Assembly: GCA_002189035.1 (NCBI GenBank)
Contig: NEEC01000009.1
Span: 2,604,001-2,668,000, forward strand
Length of the DNA stretch: 64,000 nt
Direction of reading: 5' to 3'
Source of the DNA: Utricularia gibba
Taxonomy: Eukaryota > Streptophyta > Magnoliopsida > Lamiales > Lentibulariaceae
The notes beneath the pieces are model-generated. The model had not been told where the DNA came from and made no database searches. It was given only the letters and a program-made list of their open reading frames with translations. Within the stretch, counting starts at the first letter, position 1, and each line of letters begins with the position of its first letter. Made by a program: the position numbers and the translations under genes. Of this stretch, positions 49,840 through 61,165 are shown one piece after another.

Positions 49840-51078
49840 ATGGCAGACCCGGTGCGAGAAGAAGCGGCGGAGAAAAACCCAATCCTGATTTTCATCTCGA
49901 ATTTGCTCAATGCAGTCAAGCTTCCGTTTCTGAAGAAGAGCGATGGTGATGATGTTGTCGTTGGGAGCTCTTCGTCGTCTTCTACCAACAAGGAGGAATC
50001 CGTGAAGGATAATCCAGCCGTGGCGGTGGATGATGAACGCGAGGGTGTTGTTGTTACCAGAGTGTCTTTTCCCCAGACCATCGCCCCTGTCAAAATCAAA
50101 GAGGAAGCGGAGGGACCGGAGCGGAGTACGAATCCCGTGCTTCTTTGGCAGGTGACGTAGTCGCGCTGAATCTTTCTTTCTTTTCTTGTTGTTTTCGTGC
50201 CAATTGTCTCTGTTACGTTTGATTTTACGCTCGTTCTTGTGTGGCGAATTACTTCGTTCCATTTGATAAATAAGCTGTGGGTGCTCCTCTCTTCGTTTGC
50301 GTATATGGGTATAGATACAATTTTCTGTTTAGGAATCCAGAGTTTGCAAGGCAAAATGAGGATTGGTAGTTGTGTTGTCTGGGTGCTTGTTGTTTTCATC
50401 TAAAAAGTAGTGTATGGCTAAATTTCTACATAAACGATAATAGATCATAAACTGTACTTGTTCTAATTCATAGAATCATTTGGCTAGCATCTGAACCTGA
50501 CTGAGGAAACTGTGTTTATGCATTTCGGAATGTCTGAAACACCATTGGTATTTGCGACAGTTCTTGGAAGCATTTTCTCATTCGCTCTAGTTTTCTTGCT
50601 TCATTTAAGATGCGGGTTACAGTTTCCTTTAGTGAATAGTTAACTCAGCCTGGAAAGTGTTATACTCTCCAGTTGTTCCTTTGGGAGGTTTAGTGTGTCT
50701 GGACTTTCAACTCCTGCTGCTATTCTTTGAAAATGACGACATTTGTTTGTGCGCATGCCCCCTTCCTAGAAGATCATGTTACCATAGATCTGCCTGCCAC
50801 TCTGTAATCAGGGGAATATGTTCTTCCAATATCTGTGGGCATGCTTTCACCATGCATTCTAATTCACTGACAGACTGTCTCACATGAAAGGATATTTTCT
50901 CCTGAATACGTGCAAAGTACTCAGAATCCTTCTCTGTGCGTTGTTGATGATGAAACAGGTGTATGCTCTGGGGGGTTTTCTTGTCGTCCGTTGGGCTTGG
51001 ACGAAGTGGAACGAACGCAGGGGTCAAAAGAAGCCTGATCAAGATGATGACTCTCCCAACTCTCCTGCTTCTGCCTAG
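49840..51078 (+). CDS. Small conserved membrane-anchored plant protein, function unknown
   Basis: Two exons, 49840-50151 and 50959-51078, with a GT-AG intron of 807 bases; 143 aa. An ATG 30 bases upstream (49810) is also in frame, but MADPVREEAAEKNP looks the more natural start. The N-terminal hydrophobic stretch ILIFISNLLNAVKLPF may be amphipathic. The middle is Ser/Asp/Glu-rich. The exon junction joins PVLLWQ to VYALGGFLVVRWAW, giving one short hydrophobic segment near residues 99-118. The tail is charged and acidic (RRGQKKPDQDDDSPNSP). I know of no function for it. The 3' part of its intron and its second exon are included in the tandem duplication downstream. Confidence 0.72.
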
Positions 51079-52854
51079 GCCTTCGCAATGAACGTCATCG
51101 TATGCTCGGAAGGAGACCTCCAGAGGAAGTGATGATGCTACCCCCACCGCCGTATGTTGTATTCCCCGCTGTATTGTACTGACACTGTTGTGCAGGCGGA
51201 ACACGATCCTTTTATGATATCCAGGCCTTCTGAAGACGAAGAAGGCCCGACCAGAGCATCACTCCGGCGACCAGAACACACTCGTTTATATAAATAGGCC
51301 GTCCGGTCAAGAGCTTGCGAACTTAACCGATCGTGTAGAACAATCAGCCGTTGTGCATGATTCTGCAGGTCGAATGGAGCACATTGTTTCCTCGGCATTC
51401 CGTCGAACACGTCGCGGGTCTTCCCGCGATCACTTGCTGAGATGGAAAACAAGTATTTCGGGGAATTTTATTATATGTGCATTATTAAGAGAGATTTGTC
51501 CAGAAACGATGGATGAGGTGTCTTCGTCAATTCCACATAAAGCCTTTAGCCGACTGATTCGTACTTCCGCCTCCTCATTTACACCTTAGCCTCACACCTC
51601 TCCGTCATTACGGTGAAGCTCGTGATGGTTCTTTCGTTTGCGCTCAAGTTTCTGTACCCGCCGCCGCCGGGCATCGTGGTAACGGCGATGTCCTTCTTAA
51701 GCTTTGCGGCGCTGACGAACGCGGGGTGGATGGAGATCAAGGGGAAGCATATGCAGTACTCGAAGCTTCTCAGCAAAAAGGAAAAACCCGCACCCTCGGT
51801 GCCCAGCAGAATTGGGATGATTGTCTTGTACACGCCGGCATTTATCGCCGGGCTTTCCTCATTTTTCCTTTTCCCGATGGGAACACTCCGCTTTACTCTG
51901 CTCCGATCGGCTGTCACTGCCCATTTCTTGAAGAGGATTCTTGAGGTGCGTGTCCAATACGTTGGGTCACCGAAGAAATTTCATTATAGCCTGCCGTTGT
52001 TTTATTCGATCCAGGGTACTGTTGATTATTGCTGCCTATTTCATCACACTCTACACTTGTCTCCGAGAAATGCTTCAGAAAATGCTGTGTGACTGCTTAA
52101 AACGCTTCTCATGGTGGTGTTGCTCCTCATCACCGAAGAAGGCTGATGTCGAGTTACACATCTTGCTAACTGCTAATTCCTTTATGTGACTGCTGTATGC
52201 AGGTGCTCTTTGTGCACAAGTTCAGTGGATCGATGGAGGTGGAAGCCATGATAACCATCAGCCTGAGCTATTTCGGGTCCGCGGCGATGATGATCTACAG
52301 TCAGCTGCTGGTGGAAACACTCAAGGAGCCAGTTGTTGATCTCAAGTACACTGGAGTGGTGCTGCTGCTAGTCGGGCTGCTTGGCAACTTCTACCACCAC
52401 CTTCTTCTATCGAGGCTGCGATCGTCCAAGGGCGACTTCAAGTACAAGATCCCCAAGGGAGGTTTGTTCTCTCTGGTGATTTGCCCTCACTACCTGTTCG
52501 AGATCCTGGGGTTCGTCGGCATATCATGCATTGCGCAGGAAGTGTACTCACTTTCCTTCACCCTGGGAACAACTTTTTACCTGATGGGAAGGAGCTATGC
52601 GACGCTGAAGTGGTACCGGTCCAAGTTCGAGGAATTCCCCAAGGATGTGAAAGCGCTGTTCCCTTACATTTATTAGACTGCTGTAATGTGTGCTGCATCA
52701 GAACAAATGCTTTGGTTTCTGGGGGGCAATTCAAAAACCTTCATTCAATGCTTTCTCTGCTGAAACATAGATAGGTGACAAAGGGCACCGCTAAGTGCAT
52801 TGTCGTAAGGAAGAAACCATTCAGGGAATACTGAGGAACTGAAGAAGAATGCTT
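50645..52854. repeat. Tandem duplication unit A (direct repeat)
   Basis: This segment matches 52999-56448 at high identity. It contains the 3' half of the small gene's intron, its exon 2, the 5' region and body of reductase copy A, and the 3' flank up to GAAGAAGAATGCTT. The left edge is TCAGCCTG, also present at unit B's start. Relative to B it lacks about 280 bases (50815-50822 versus 53168-53455) and the LTR. Confidence 0.85.
51625..52676 (+). CDS. Steroid 5-alpha-reductase family protein, copy A (DET2/ECR superfamily)
   Basis: Two exons, 51625-51945 and 52203-52676, with a GT-AG intron; 264 aa. The start MVLSF...LYPPPPGIVVTAMS, the GKHMQYSK motif, SGNFYHH-like LLGNFYHHLLL, YKIPKGGLFSLVICPHYLFE and the terminal RSYATLKWYRSKFEEFPKDV match the plant 3-oxo-5-alpha-steroid 4-dehydrogenase family protein group (At5g16010 type). 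The protein is polytopic, with about six hydrophobic helices, expected in the ER membrane. The conserved C-terminal His/Glu/Tyr motifs (HYLFE, WY..KFE) are those that bind NADPH and the enone substrate in the superfamily. The physiological substrate of this plant subgroup is not settled (steroid or very-long-chain enoyl-CoA-like). It is paired in tandem with copy B; by eye the two differ at about 26 of 264 residues. Confidence 0.87.
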
Positions 52855-52890
52855 GCTGCTGCCCGAAAAGCTTCGCTGGTCATGAAGCTT

Positions 52891-53002
52891 TTCCATAAAT
52901 CCCTAAACATAGTGATTTTCTGTTGTCTTAATTGTGAGGGGTATGATTGTGCATGTTTTGACAGGGCGGGTGAGCTCTCTGCTGTTCGCAAATCCTCGTC
53001 AG
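52891..53002 (+). pseudogene. Inverted, truncated RPS18 fragment
   Basis: On the plus strand this matches the end of RPS18 intron 2 plus the start of its exon 3 (minus strand, about 56895-56800). The shared part is an intron tail ending in an ACAG acceptor, then GGCGGGTGAGCTCTCTGCTG. About 28 bases of exon are then missing, followed by GCAAATCCTCGTCAG. It cannot encode a protein. It lies in the opposite orientation to the intact gene, at the junction between the two duplication units. Confidence 0.8.
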
Positions 53003-53590
53003 CCTGCAAGTGTTACACTCTCTAGTTGTTCCTTTAGGTGGTTTGGTGTGTCTGGCCTTTCAACTCCTGCTGCTATTCCTTGAAAATGATGATATTTTTT
53101 TTTGCGCCTGCCCCCTTCCTAGAAGATCATGTTACCATAGATCTGCCTGCCACACTGTAAGTAGGGGAACATGTTCAGATACCACACTTGGCCGCATAGA
53201 TACAGATCATGATTTTCTGTTTGTCAGCTTGTAGTTCATAGCCCACATGCTCAGCGTCTGTAGATGTCATTTAAGTGACTAGTTTCCTGGCATGTTTCAA
53301 AGTTTTTCACTGTAGCAGATCTGTGATTCTCATCAACATCTCCTCATTTGGAAATGAAAAGCACAACCCATTGCAGTTCCTGCACCAGCATTCATCTTCC
53401 CTCTGCATAGCATTGTTGGGGTTTGCTTTGTTTCATTTACCGACCCCAACATGTTATTCCAATATCTGTGGGCATGCTTTCACCATGCATTCTAATTCAC
53501 TGCCAGACTGTGTCACATGAAAGAATATTTTCTCCTGAATATGTATAAAGTACCCTGAATCCTTCTCTGTGTGTTGTTGATGATGAAGCA

Positions 53591-54524
53591 TGTTGGAAGT
53601 TCAAATAAGGTCACTGGTTCAATAGATGACTTCAAACGTGGTAATGGATATTGAGAGGTACTTTGTGGTTGTTGCTGTTGGGACAAGGATGTTGTTGTTG
53701 GAGAATTCGGTACTGTATTGGGTTTTTTAGTACAAAACAGAACTGTAATTCTTTTACAATGAAGCTGTATTTATGGAGCTCAAAAATAGCCGTTTGACTG
53801 AGTGATTTTGAGATATCTTATCCTCTTGAGAATTTTCGCTTCGGGTTTCCTTTAACAGAAAACGGTCATCTCTTTAGAGGAGATGCTCTTTGCTGGATTG
53901 GGCTTGAGTCATTGCTGGGCCTAGTGTAATTCTGCTTGCATAGGTGATCTGTTATACTGTCGTTGGGCCTATAATAATAAACCCAGTATCTGTATTTTTC
54001 CTAAGCAACAGTTTTCCTCCCTCGCCTCATTTTGAAAGGATTTTTGGATGTTTAGAGGATGAACACTTGTGCAGCAGAAAATATTGAGAGATTTTTGTGA
54101 AAATATTGAGCCTTTTTCGTACTTTCGACCCTTACAGCTCCCTTGTTTTTACATGAATTTATAGGAGGAAGAGATAGTTGCCCGTTAGACGAGTTAGTGT
54201 CATTAACTCGTTAGGTGCTCTCTGTTCTTGCTTCTGCAGCTACTGTTTCACGCGACTGTCTTTTTGGGCTTGTAAGGTTTGGGCTTCCGGGAATTCTTTT
54301 TGGGCCGTGAGTCTCGGAAGCTTAGACCCAAGGATGATGAGTCCGCTTTCCCAATGTGATCGAGGGTTTCTTTTCCTGGAACAAGCGGAGACGGTAGGAG
54401 TCCTTTTCCGCTGGTTACTCCTCTTTGATTCTTCATTGCTTCATCAGCCATTAACACATTTCCCTTCAGCTCGCGCTGTTGTGTCTCACGGCTCTGTTGC
54501 TTCTGATTTGTCTCAGTTTCAACA
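53591..54524. mobile_element. Probable solo LTR (934 bp)
   Basis: Comparing the two duplication units shows this as an insertion in B. It begins TGTTGGAAG and ends TTTCAACA, so the ends are TGTTG...CAACA inverted. It is flanked by AAGCA (53586-53590) and AAATA (54525-54529); the empty site in A at the same place is AAACA, a 5-base target duplication with one change on each side. An LTR-like leader signature (ACATGAATTTATAGGAGGAAGAG) lies inside. There is no internal retrotransposon coding sequence, so it is a solo LTR. The superfamily is uncertain; 5-base duplications fit both Ty1/copia and Ty3/gypsy. Confidence 0.7.
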
Positions 54525-54530
54525 AAATAC

Positions 54531-54651
54531 GTGTATGCTCTGGGGGGTTTTCTTGTCGCCCGTTGGGCGTGGACGAAGCGGAACGAACGCAGGGGGTGAA
54601 AAGAAGCCTGATCAAGATGATGACTCTCCCAACTCTCCTGCTTCTGCCTAG
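54531..54651 (+). pseudogene. Decayed copy of exon 2 of the small membrane-protein gene
   Basis: This matches 50959-51078 closely (VYALGGFLVARWAWTK). It has lost its splice acceptor to the LTR insertion six bases upstream. It also has an extra G in the run 54592-54596, which brings in an in-frame TGA at 54597-54599. No copy of exon 1 precedes it. Confidence 0.82.
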
Positions 54652-55244
54652 GCCTTCGCAATGAACGTCATCGTATGCTCGGAAGGAGACCTCCAGAGGA
54701 AGTGATGATGCTACCCCCACCGCCATATGCTGTATTCCCCCGTTGTATTGTACTGACACTGTTGTGCAGGCGGAACGCAATCCTTTTATGATATCCAGGC
54801 CTTCTGAAGACGAAGAAGGCCCGACCAGAGGATCAGTCCGGCGGCCTTGTTCCGGGTAGAACCCCAAGACTCGTTCACATAGACAGACAGGTAAATAGGC
54901 CATCCGGTCAGGAGCTTATGAACGTAACCGATCGTGTAGAATAACTAGCCGTTGTTCATGAATCTGCAGCGGGAAGATCGTTTCTGCAGGTCGAATGGAG
55001 CGCTTCGTTTCCTCGGCACTCCGTCGAACAGGTCGCGGGTCTTCCCGCGATCACTTGCTGAGATAGAAGACAAGAATTTCGGGGGATTTTTTATACATGC
55101 ATTATTAAGAGAGATTTGTCCAGAAACGATGGATGAGGTGTCTTCGTCAATTCCACATAAAGCCTTTAGCCGACTGATTCGTACTTCCGCCTCCTCATTT
55201 ACACCTTAGCCTCACACCTCTCCGTCATTACGGTGAAGCTCGCC
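54652..55244. promoter_or_regulatory. 5' region of reductase copy B
   Basis: About 590 bases homologous to 51079-51624 upstream of copy A, with small indels and a 25-30 base difference near 54850-54890. The 200 bases before the ATG are nearly identical in both copies. The sequence duplicated with the coding part is therefore likely to include the promoter. Confidence 0.5.
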
Positions 55245-56266
55245 ATGGTTCTTTCGTTTGTGCTCAAGTTTCTGTACCCGCTGCCGCCGAGCATCGTGGT
55301 AACGGCGATTTCCTTCTTAAGCTTCGCGGCAATGACGAAGGGGGGGTGGATGGAGACCAAGGGGAAGCATATGCAGTACTCGAAGTTTCTCAGCAAAAAG
55401 GAGAAACCCGCACCCGCGGTGCCCAGCAGAATTGGGATGGTTGTCGGGTACACGCCGGCATTTATCGCCGGACTTTCCTCATTTTTCCTCTTCCCGATCG
55501 GAGCACTCCGATTTACTCTGCTCCGATCGGCGATCACCGCCCATTTCTTGAAGAGGATTCTTGAGGTGCGTGTCGAATACATTGGTTTATTTTATTCGAT
55601 CCAGGGTACAGTTGATTATTGCTGCCTATTTCATCACACTCTGCACGTCTCTCCAAGAAATGCTTCAGAAAATGCTGTGTGACTGCTTAAAACGCTTCTC
55701 ATGGTGGTGCTGCTCCTCATCACCGTAGAAGGCTGAGGTCGAGTTACCCATCTTGCTAACTGCTCATTCCTTTATGTGACTCCTGTATGCAGGTGCTGTT
55801 TGTGCACAAGTTCAGTGGATCGATGGAGGTGGAAGCCATGATAAACATCAGCCTAAGCTATTTCGGGTTCGTAGCGACGATGATCTACAGTCAGCTGCTG
55901 GTGGAAACACTCAAGGAGCCAGTTGTTGATCTCAAGTACACTGGAGTGGTGCTGCTGCTGGTCGGGCAGCTTGGCAACTTCTACCACCACCTTCTTCTAT
56001 CGAGGCTGCGATCGTCCAAGGGCGACTTCAAGTACAAGATCCCCAAGGGAGGCCTGTTCTCTCTGGTGATTTGCCCTCACTACCTGTTCGAGATCCTGGA
56101 GTTCTTTGGCATGTCATGCATTGCGCAGGAAGTGTTCTCACTTTCCTTCACCTTGGGATCAGCTTTTTACCTGATGGGAAGGAGCTACGCGACGCTGAAG
56201 TGGTACCGGTCCAAGTTCGAGGAATTCCCCAAGGATGTGAAGGCTCTGTTCCCTTACATTTACTAG
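55245..56266 (+). CDS. Steroid 5-alpha-reductase family protein, copy B
   Basis: Two exons, 55245-55565 and 55793-56266, at the same positions and lengths (321 and 474 coding bases) as copy A; 264 aa with no disabling change. The intron is about 30 bases shorter than that of A. Conserved motifs GNFYHH, IPKGGLFSLVICPHYLFE and LKWYRSKFEEFP are intact. Changes relative to A cluster in membrane segments (for example GFVGIS to EFFGMS and GTTFYL to GSAFYL) and may alter substrate preference, which is speculation. It faces RPS18 tail to tail, with 221 bases between stop codons. Both copies look functional, so the duplication has not yet led to loss of one. Confidence 0.87.
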
Positions 56267-56487
56267 ATTGCTGTAATGTGTGCTGCATCAGAACGAACAA
56301 ATGTATTGGTTGCTGGGAGGCAATTCAAAAACCTTCATTCAGTGCTTTCTCTGCTGAAACATAGATAGGTGACAAAGGACACTGCTAACTCCACTGTCTT
56401 AAGGAAGAAACCATTCAGGAAATACTGAGTAACCGAAGAAGAATGCTTCGAATTGTGATCACGGCACGCATCACAATAGGTGGTTGC

Positions 56488-57490
<1,003 letters not shown>

Positions 57491-57996
57491 CGTTAGTGCC
57501 GAGACTCCTAATCCGCCGCCGCGAACTTACGGTTCAATTCCGAAGGAAAGATGGAGCACCAGCGGCGGAAACCTAAGGAAGAATATCTTATATATACAAA
57601 TCCAAGATACTCGGCCCATTATCAGGATCCACATTTTCATTCCATGAAAGCCCGCCCATTAAAAGCCCAATTTCGTTCCGTCCAGGCCCACTTTTGTGGT
57701 ATCATGTGAATGGCGATTTTTGTGGTATATCCATACGATTACGAATTTCAGTTTTGGTTGATCAAAGAAGAGAATGCCGAGAGCAATCTTATGATAAAAA
57801 AAAAAGGAGAAAAAGCATCCAACAATTACAAGAAACAGGCACCAAAATATAAAGTGATCCAGTGAGTACAGTACGGCAACGCATGCTCCATGGGCCAAGC
57901 TTGTAGAGCATCATCACCTTTCATCATGTAAAACTGTCGTTCTGAGCACCAGGGTTTGGTGAGCAGCATTCTTGAGCCGGGTGTATAGGTTCCGTT
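57491..57996. other. RPS18 promoter and UBC7 3'UTR
   Basis: About 500 bases between two minus-strand genes. The RPS18 leader and promoter occupy the left part. An A-run lies at 57791-57802. Nothing else is seen. Confidence 0.5.
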
Positions 57997-60151
57997 CTAC
58001 AGCATCTCCTGTGATTTCCTCACACAACGACTGACCTTCTTCCTGAACTCCTCTCTTCGTTCTCTCCAGTCCTTCTGCAGTCATTCAGCTTTCTTATGAT
58101 TCTGAAGGACATGGGCTAGCTAGAAATTCGATAATAAAGGAGTAAGAAGCTCTTCAGAACAAAACAGCAGCAGTAACTTACAGCAGCCTCGACATTCGCA
58201 GGAGATTCATCATTGGGGCTTGAAAGCATTGATATGATACTTAGGACGATACTCTCCACCTGGCAGGAAAGGTTCTCAATATTACCATATGGAATTAATG
58301 TTCAAATGTAACAAAGCTTCTATAGGTAGGTTTATGCATACAAATTTGAGTGCAGTGGTCTAAATTATGAGTAAGGACAAAAAAATAAAAGAATGTCCAA
58401 GGACAACTCTCTTGCGGATGAGGGAAAAGATAGATGCACTAGCAGGAGATACAAGGAAAAAACGCTGGTTATTATTTTAGCTTCAGTCATCCATAACAAA
58501 CAATAGTCTGGGGGATTTAGCCACGATGTTCATCAGCTACCAGACATGTATAACGCTACGAACATATTTTCAGTCATCCACTGACTTGTTTGTTTGGTAA
58601 GCCAGTGGATGATAGAAATCCTCTGCCGATGAGGTCAACTAATCTAAAATAATATATAGAAACTAAAATCCATGCAAAATCACACTAGACATCACCATCA
58701 CCCAAACATATTATCATCATAACACAAAGACAAGCTTCGATATCTCAAAAACAAAACATTATTCGATTGGGAAAATTTAAACATTAAAGGGGGGCGTTAA
58801 AGTGGCTGATCATGAGACCATCAAATCAATTGAAATACCAAAAGAATAAAAGGTATGAGGAAGGAATGAATGAATATCAGGGGGGTCCAGAAACCAAAAT
58901 AAGCAATGCATAAACCACTAATAATGTCAAAGCAAGGATCCTGAACCATACTGTGTGGACAGGCGACCATCTCTCACTAGCCAGCTCATAACCATTGGGG
59001 TCATCACCAGGTGGATGAAGAATTGAAATACAAACTTTTCCATCAACATAAACTGCACATATCAAGAGAATTTCAGGACCGCCATTAGCATGCCAAATGG
59101 GATGGAACATGAAAGGAGGACTGAAAACCATTAGGATGCCAAATCTCGGACGTGAATCTCACGGATGGTGGGCTATTTGGATAATTAGAAGGAAAACTCA
59201 TGATAGCATTGAAGAAACCTCCTTCGCTGCATCAAATGGACGAAGTGCCGTGAAAATCAAAAGAGAAGCACGTGCATAGGTATAAAGCTATAAACAAGAA
59301 TCAAGACAACAAGGAGAGAAGAACAACCAGAATTATACTAAATATAATTGGATTTCTCTTCTTGTATCCCAAACGTGAAACTATGGCAGTATTTGCAAGG
59401 GCATAACTGTTTAATCTACTCACATAAACACATGAAACCAGTCTGCCCTCATATCTACTTTAAAAAATGGGAATGATCAGTGCTTATCAACAGTTATCTT
59501 GCATTCGCTCAAAATTAGGGCTATTGACTGTAACCCATCTATCTACCCAGTGAAAAGAGATCGCACAAGTAATAGAAACAGTAAAAATCATGCTACAAGC
59601 ATCCATTTCACGAAATGGTAATTCTAGGAAAGAATAAATCCAAATTGATATGCACAACCTGCCTTGCTATGACAGTATTCGTGCAAAAAATGCACAACTC
59701 TGGGAAACCCAAATAACTCAAATGATCATTCATTGGATAAGAAACCCAATAAACGCTCGATAGACATCAACAGAAAACACAAAAAAAAGAGCACAAAGGG
59801 CGGGGTTAAAATAAAACCTCGTCCCCCCGTATACAAAGCAATTGAGAAATTACAACAAGAACTCACTACGGGGTATCTGGTGGTCCAATTATAGTGACAC
59901 TCCATTCAAACAGGTTGCTCTCATCCACTAAACCAGCCGAAAACCCATCCACCGGATTCTTGCACAGATCTGAACGCAAAGGACGCAGATCATCAACACC
60001 CATAAAATTCATCACAAGTGTCCATAAATCAATACAAATTACCCATTAATCCCGACAAAATACATCAATACATATACAAAAAAACAACATCAAAGGAAAT
60101 ACCCTTCAGCTGTTTCTGTAGCAGAAGGCTAGCTTGAGACGGTGAAGCCAT
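57997..60151 (-). CDS. UBC7: Ubiquitin-conjugating enzyme E2, UBC7/13/14 type
   Basis: Six exons: 60151-60103, 59969-59867, 59226-59129, 59052-58952, 58259-58182 and 58074-57997. They total 507 bases (168 aa). It starts [16 protein letters not shown]. The core reads [39 protein letters not shown] and [18 protein letters not shown], and the catalytic Cys91 lies in [19 protein letters not shown]. That last stretch is the acidic-loop insertion that marks the UBC7/UBE2G group. The C-terminus is [14 protein letters not shown]. These E2s build Lys48 ubiquitin chains, mainly in ER-associated degradation. The third intron position is fixed by joining TA to C in a Tyr codon, giving DTPYEGG where most relatives have DTLYEGG. 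Confidence 0.93.
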
Positions 60152-61165
60152 TTTCAGAAACCAGAACGTCGACCGAAGAGGCACCAAGCAAAAGCAACTC
60201 CTCGTGTTAAACCCACGGCAAAGACGGGTTTTATTAACCCGAAAAGAAAAGAAAATTACGAATTTAAAAAATATCGCTGTAATTCATTAAACTGATTGTG
60301 ATTAGAATAAATGCAAAGATTCATTTAAATTACGTCATCATTACCATTTAAAATAAGCATTTTGTATACCAAAAATAGTAATTTGGATTAATTCACTAAT
60401 TTATTCTAATTAAATTCCTATGTGACCCATTCAACTTTTGAAACAATTAAAAAAATGAATCGTCAAAAAATAATCATCCCAAGAAATATATTAATGGTGA
60501 TCACTTTTTTAAATGATCCTTTAAATTTTGATTATAAAAATATTTCATTTGGAAAAAAATTAAATCAATTAAATTTCAAGGAAATTTAAAACATTGCACC
60601 AGACTCCCCCATCATCATCAAGTGTTGAGCCAGGCACTGGACTTGGAACAAAAGGCTCACACAACACTACCATTTCTGAATCTCCATAGGAAAAGGAAAC
60701 TGGTTCCAGAACATGATGAATATATGAATTGTTTCATTGTTTCTGAAACAATTCGCATATTCTCCGATGCGATCGCAGGTTTGTTTCGCCGAGGGCTGAG
60801 GCAACATCTTGCAGGCAGCATTGCAGCAAACACATCTCGAAGGAAGCAGCAACTCCCCCATCTACAGGCATTCATGAGCACAAATGATATGGTAATACTT
60901 GGTGTATTTGTTCTGGTGCTCGTGTGCGTTTCCAGAAGAAAGGGTGTACTCACGTTGTGTGTTATGGTCCCCCGCCTGCATCACGGGCCATCCGAGATTC
61001 ATTCTAGCCGGAGGCTGGTTGAAGATAAAAGAACAGAGCAACCACACTGATCACATAATGAGTTGCATCACGGATGAGGGGAATCACCTGAGTTGGGATT
61101 CTGCTCTGCGGCTTGCAGGAGCAGCGAATCTTCGCTTTACTAGCAATGTGGATGATACTTCAATG
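60152..61165. other. UBC7 promoter and SMG8-like 3'UTR
   Basis: About 1 kb. 60230-60590 is AT-rich. 60620-61165 is less AT-rich and has open frames on both strands. None resembles a known protein, and it probably represents the long 3'UTR of the SMG8-like gene on the minus strand. An unannotated small gene on the plus strand (60622-61050) cannot be excluded. Confidence 0.4.

Larger units (their letters stand above)
52999..56448. repeat. Tandem duplication unit B (direct repeat)
   Basis: The second copy of the 50645-52854 segment. It starts at TCAGCCTGCAAGTGTTA directly after the RPS18 fragment and ends at GAATGCTT, where it meets the 3' end of intact RPS18. It carries the small gene's intron remnant, a 280-base segment absent from A, a probable solo LTR, a decayed exon 2 and reductase copy B. 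Confidence 0.85.

Noticed and set aside
49821-50399. Minus-strand frame of 192 codons opposite the small membrane-protein gene
   Set aside because: It mirrors exon 1 and the intron of the plus-strand gene, whose splice sites and phase are clean. The composition looks like an antisense shadow.
59820-59870. Missing Leu-Tyr in the UBC7 protein as a deletion
   Set aside because: Using the donor GTGAGT at 59866 puts CCG TA at the exon end and restores DTPYEGG, so there is no deletion.
60622-61050. Plus-strand 142-codon frame between the UBC7 and SMG8-like genes
   Set aside because: The opposite strand is equally open, no domain is recognisable, and the region is the expected 3'UTR of the SMG8-like gene.
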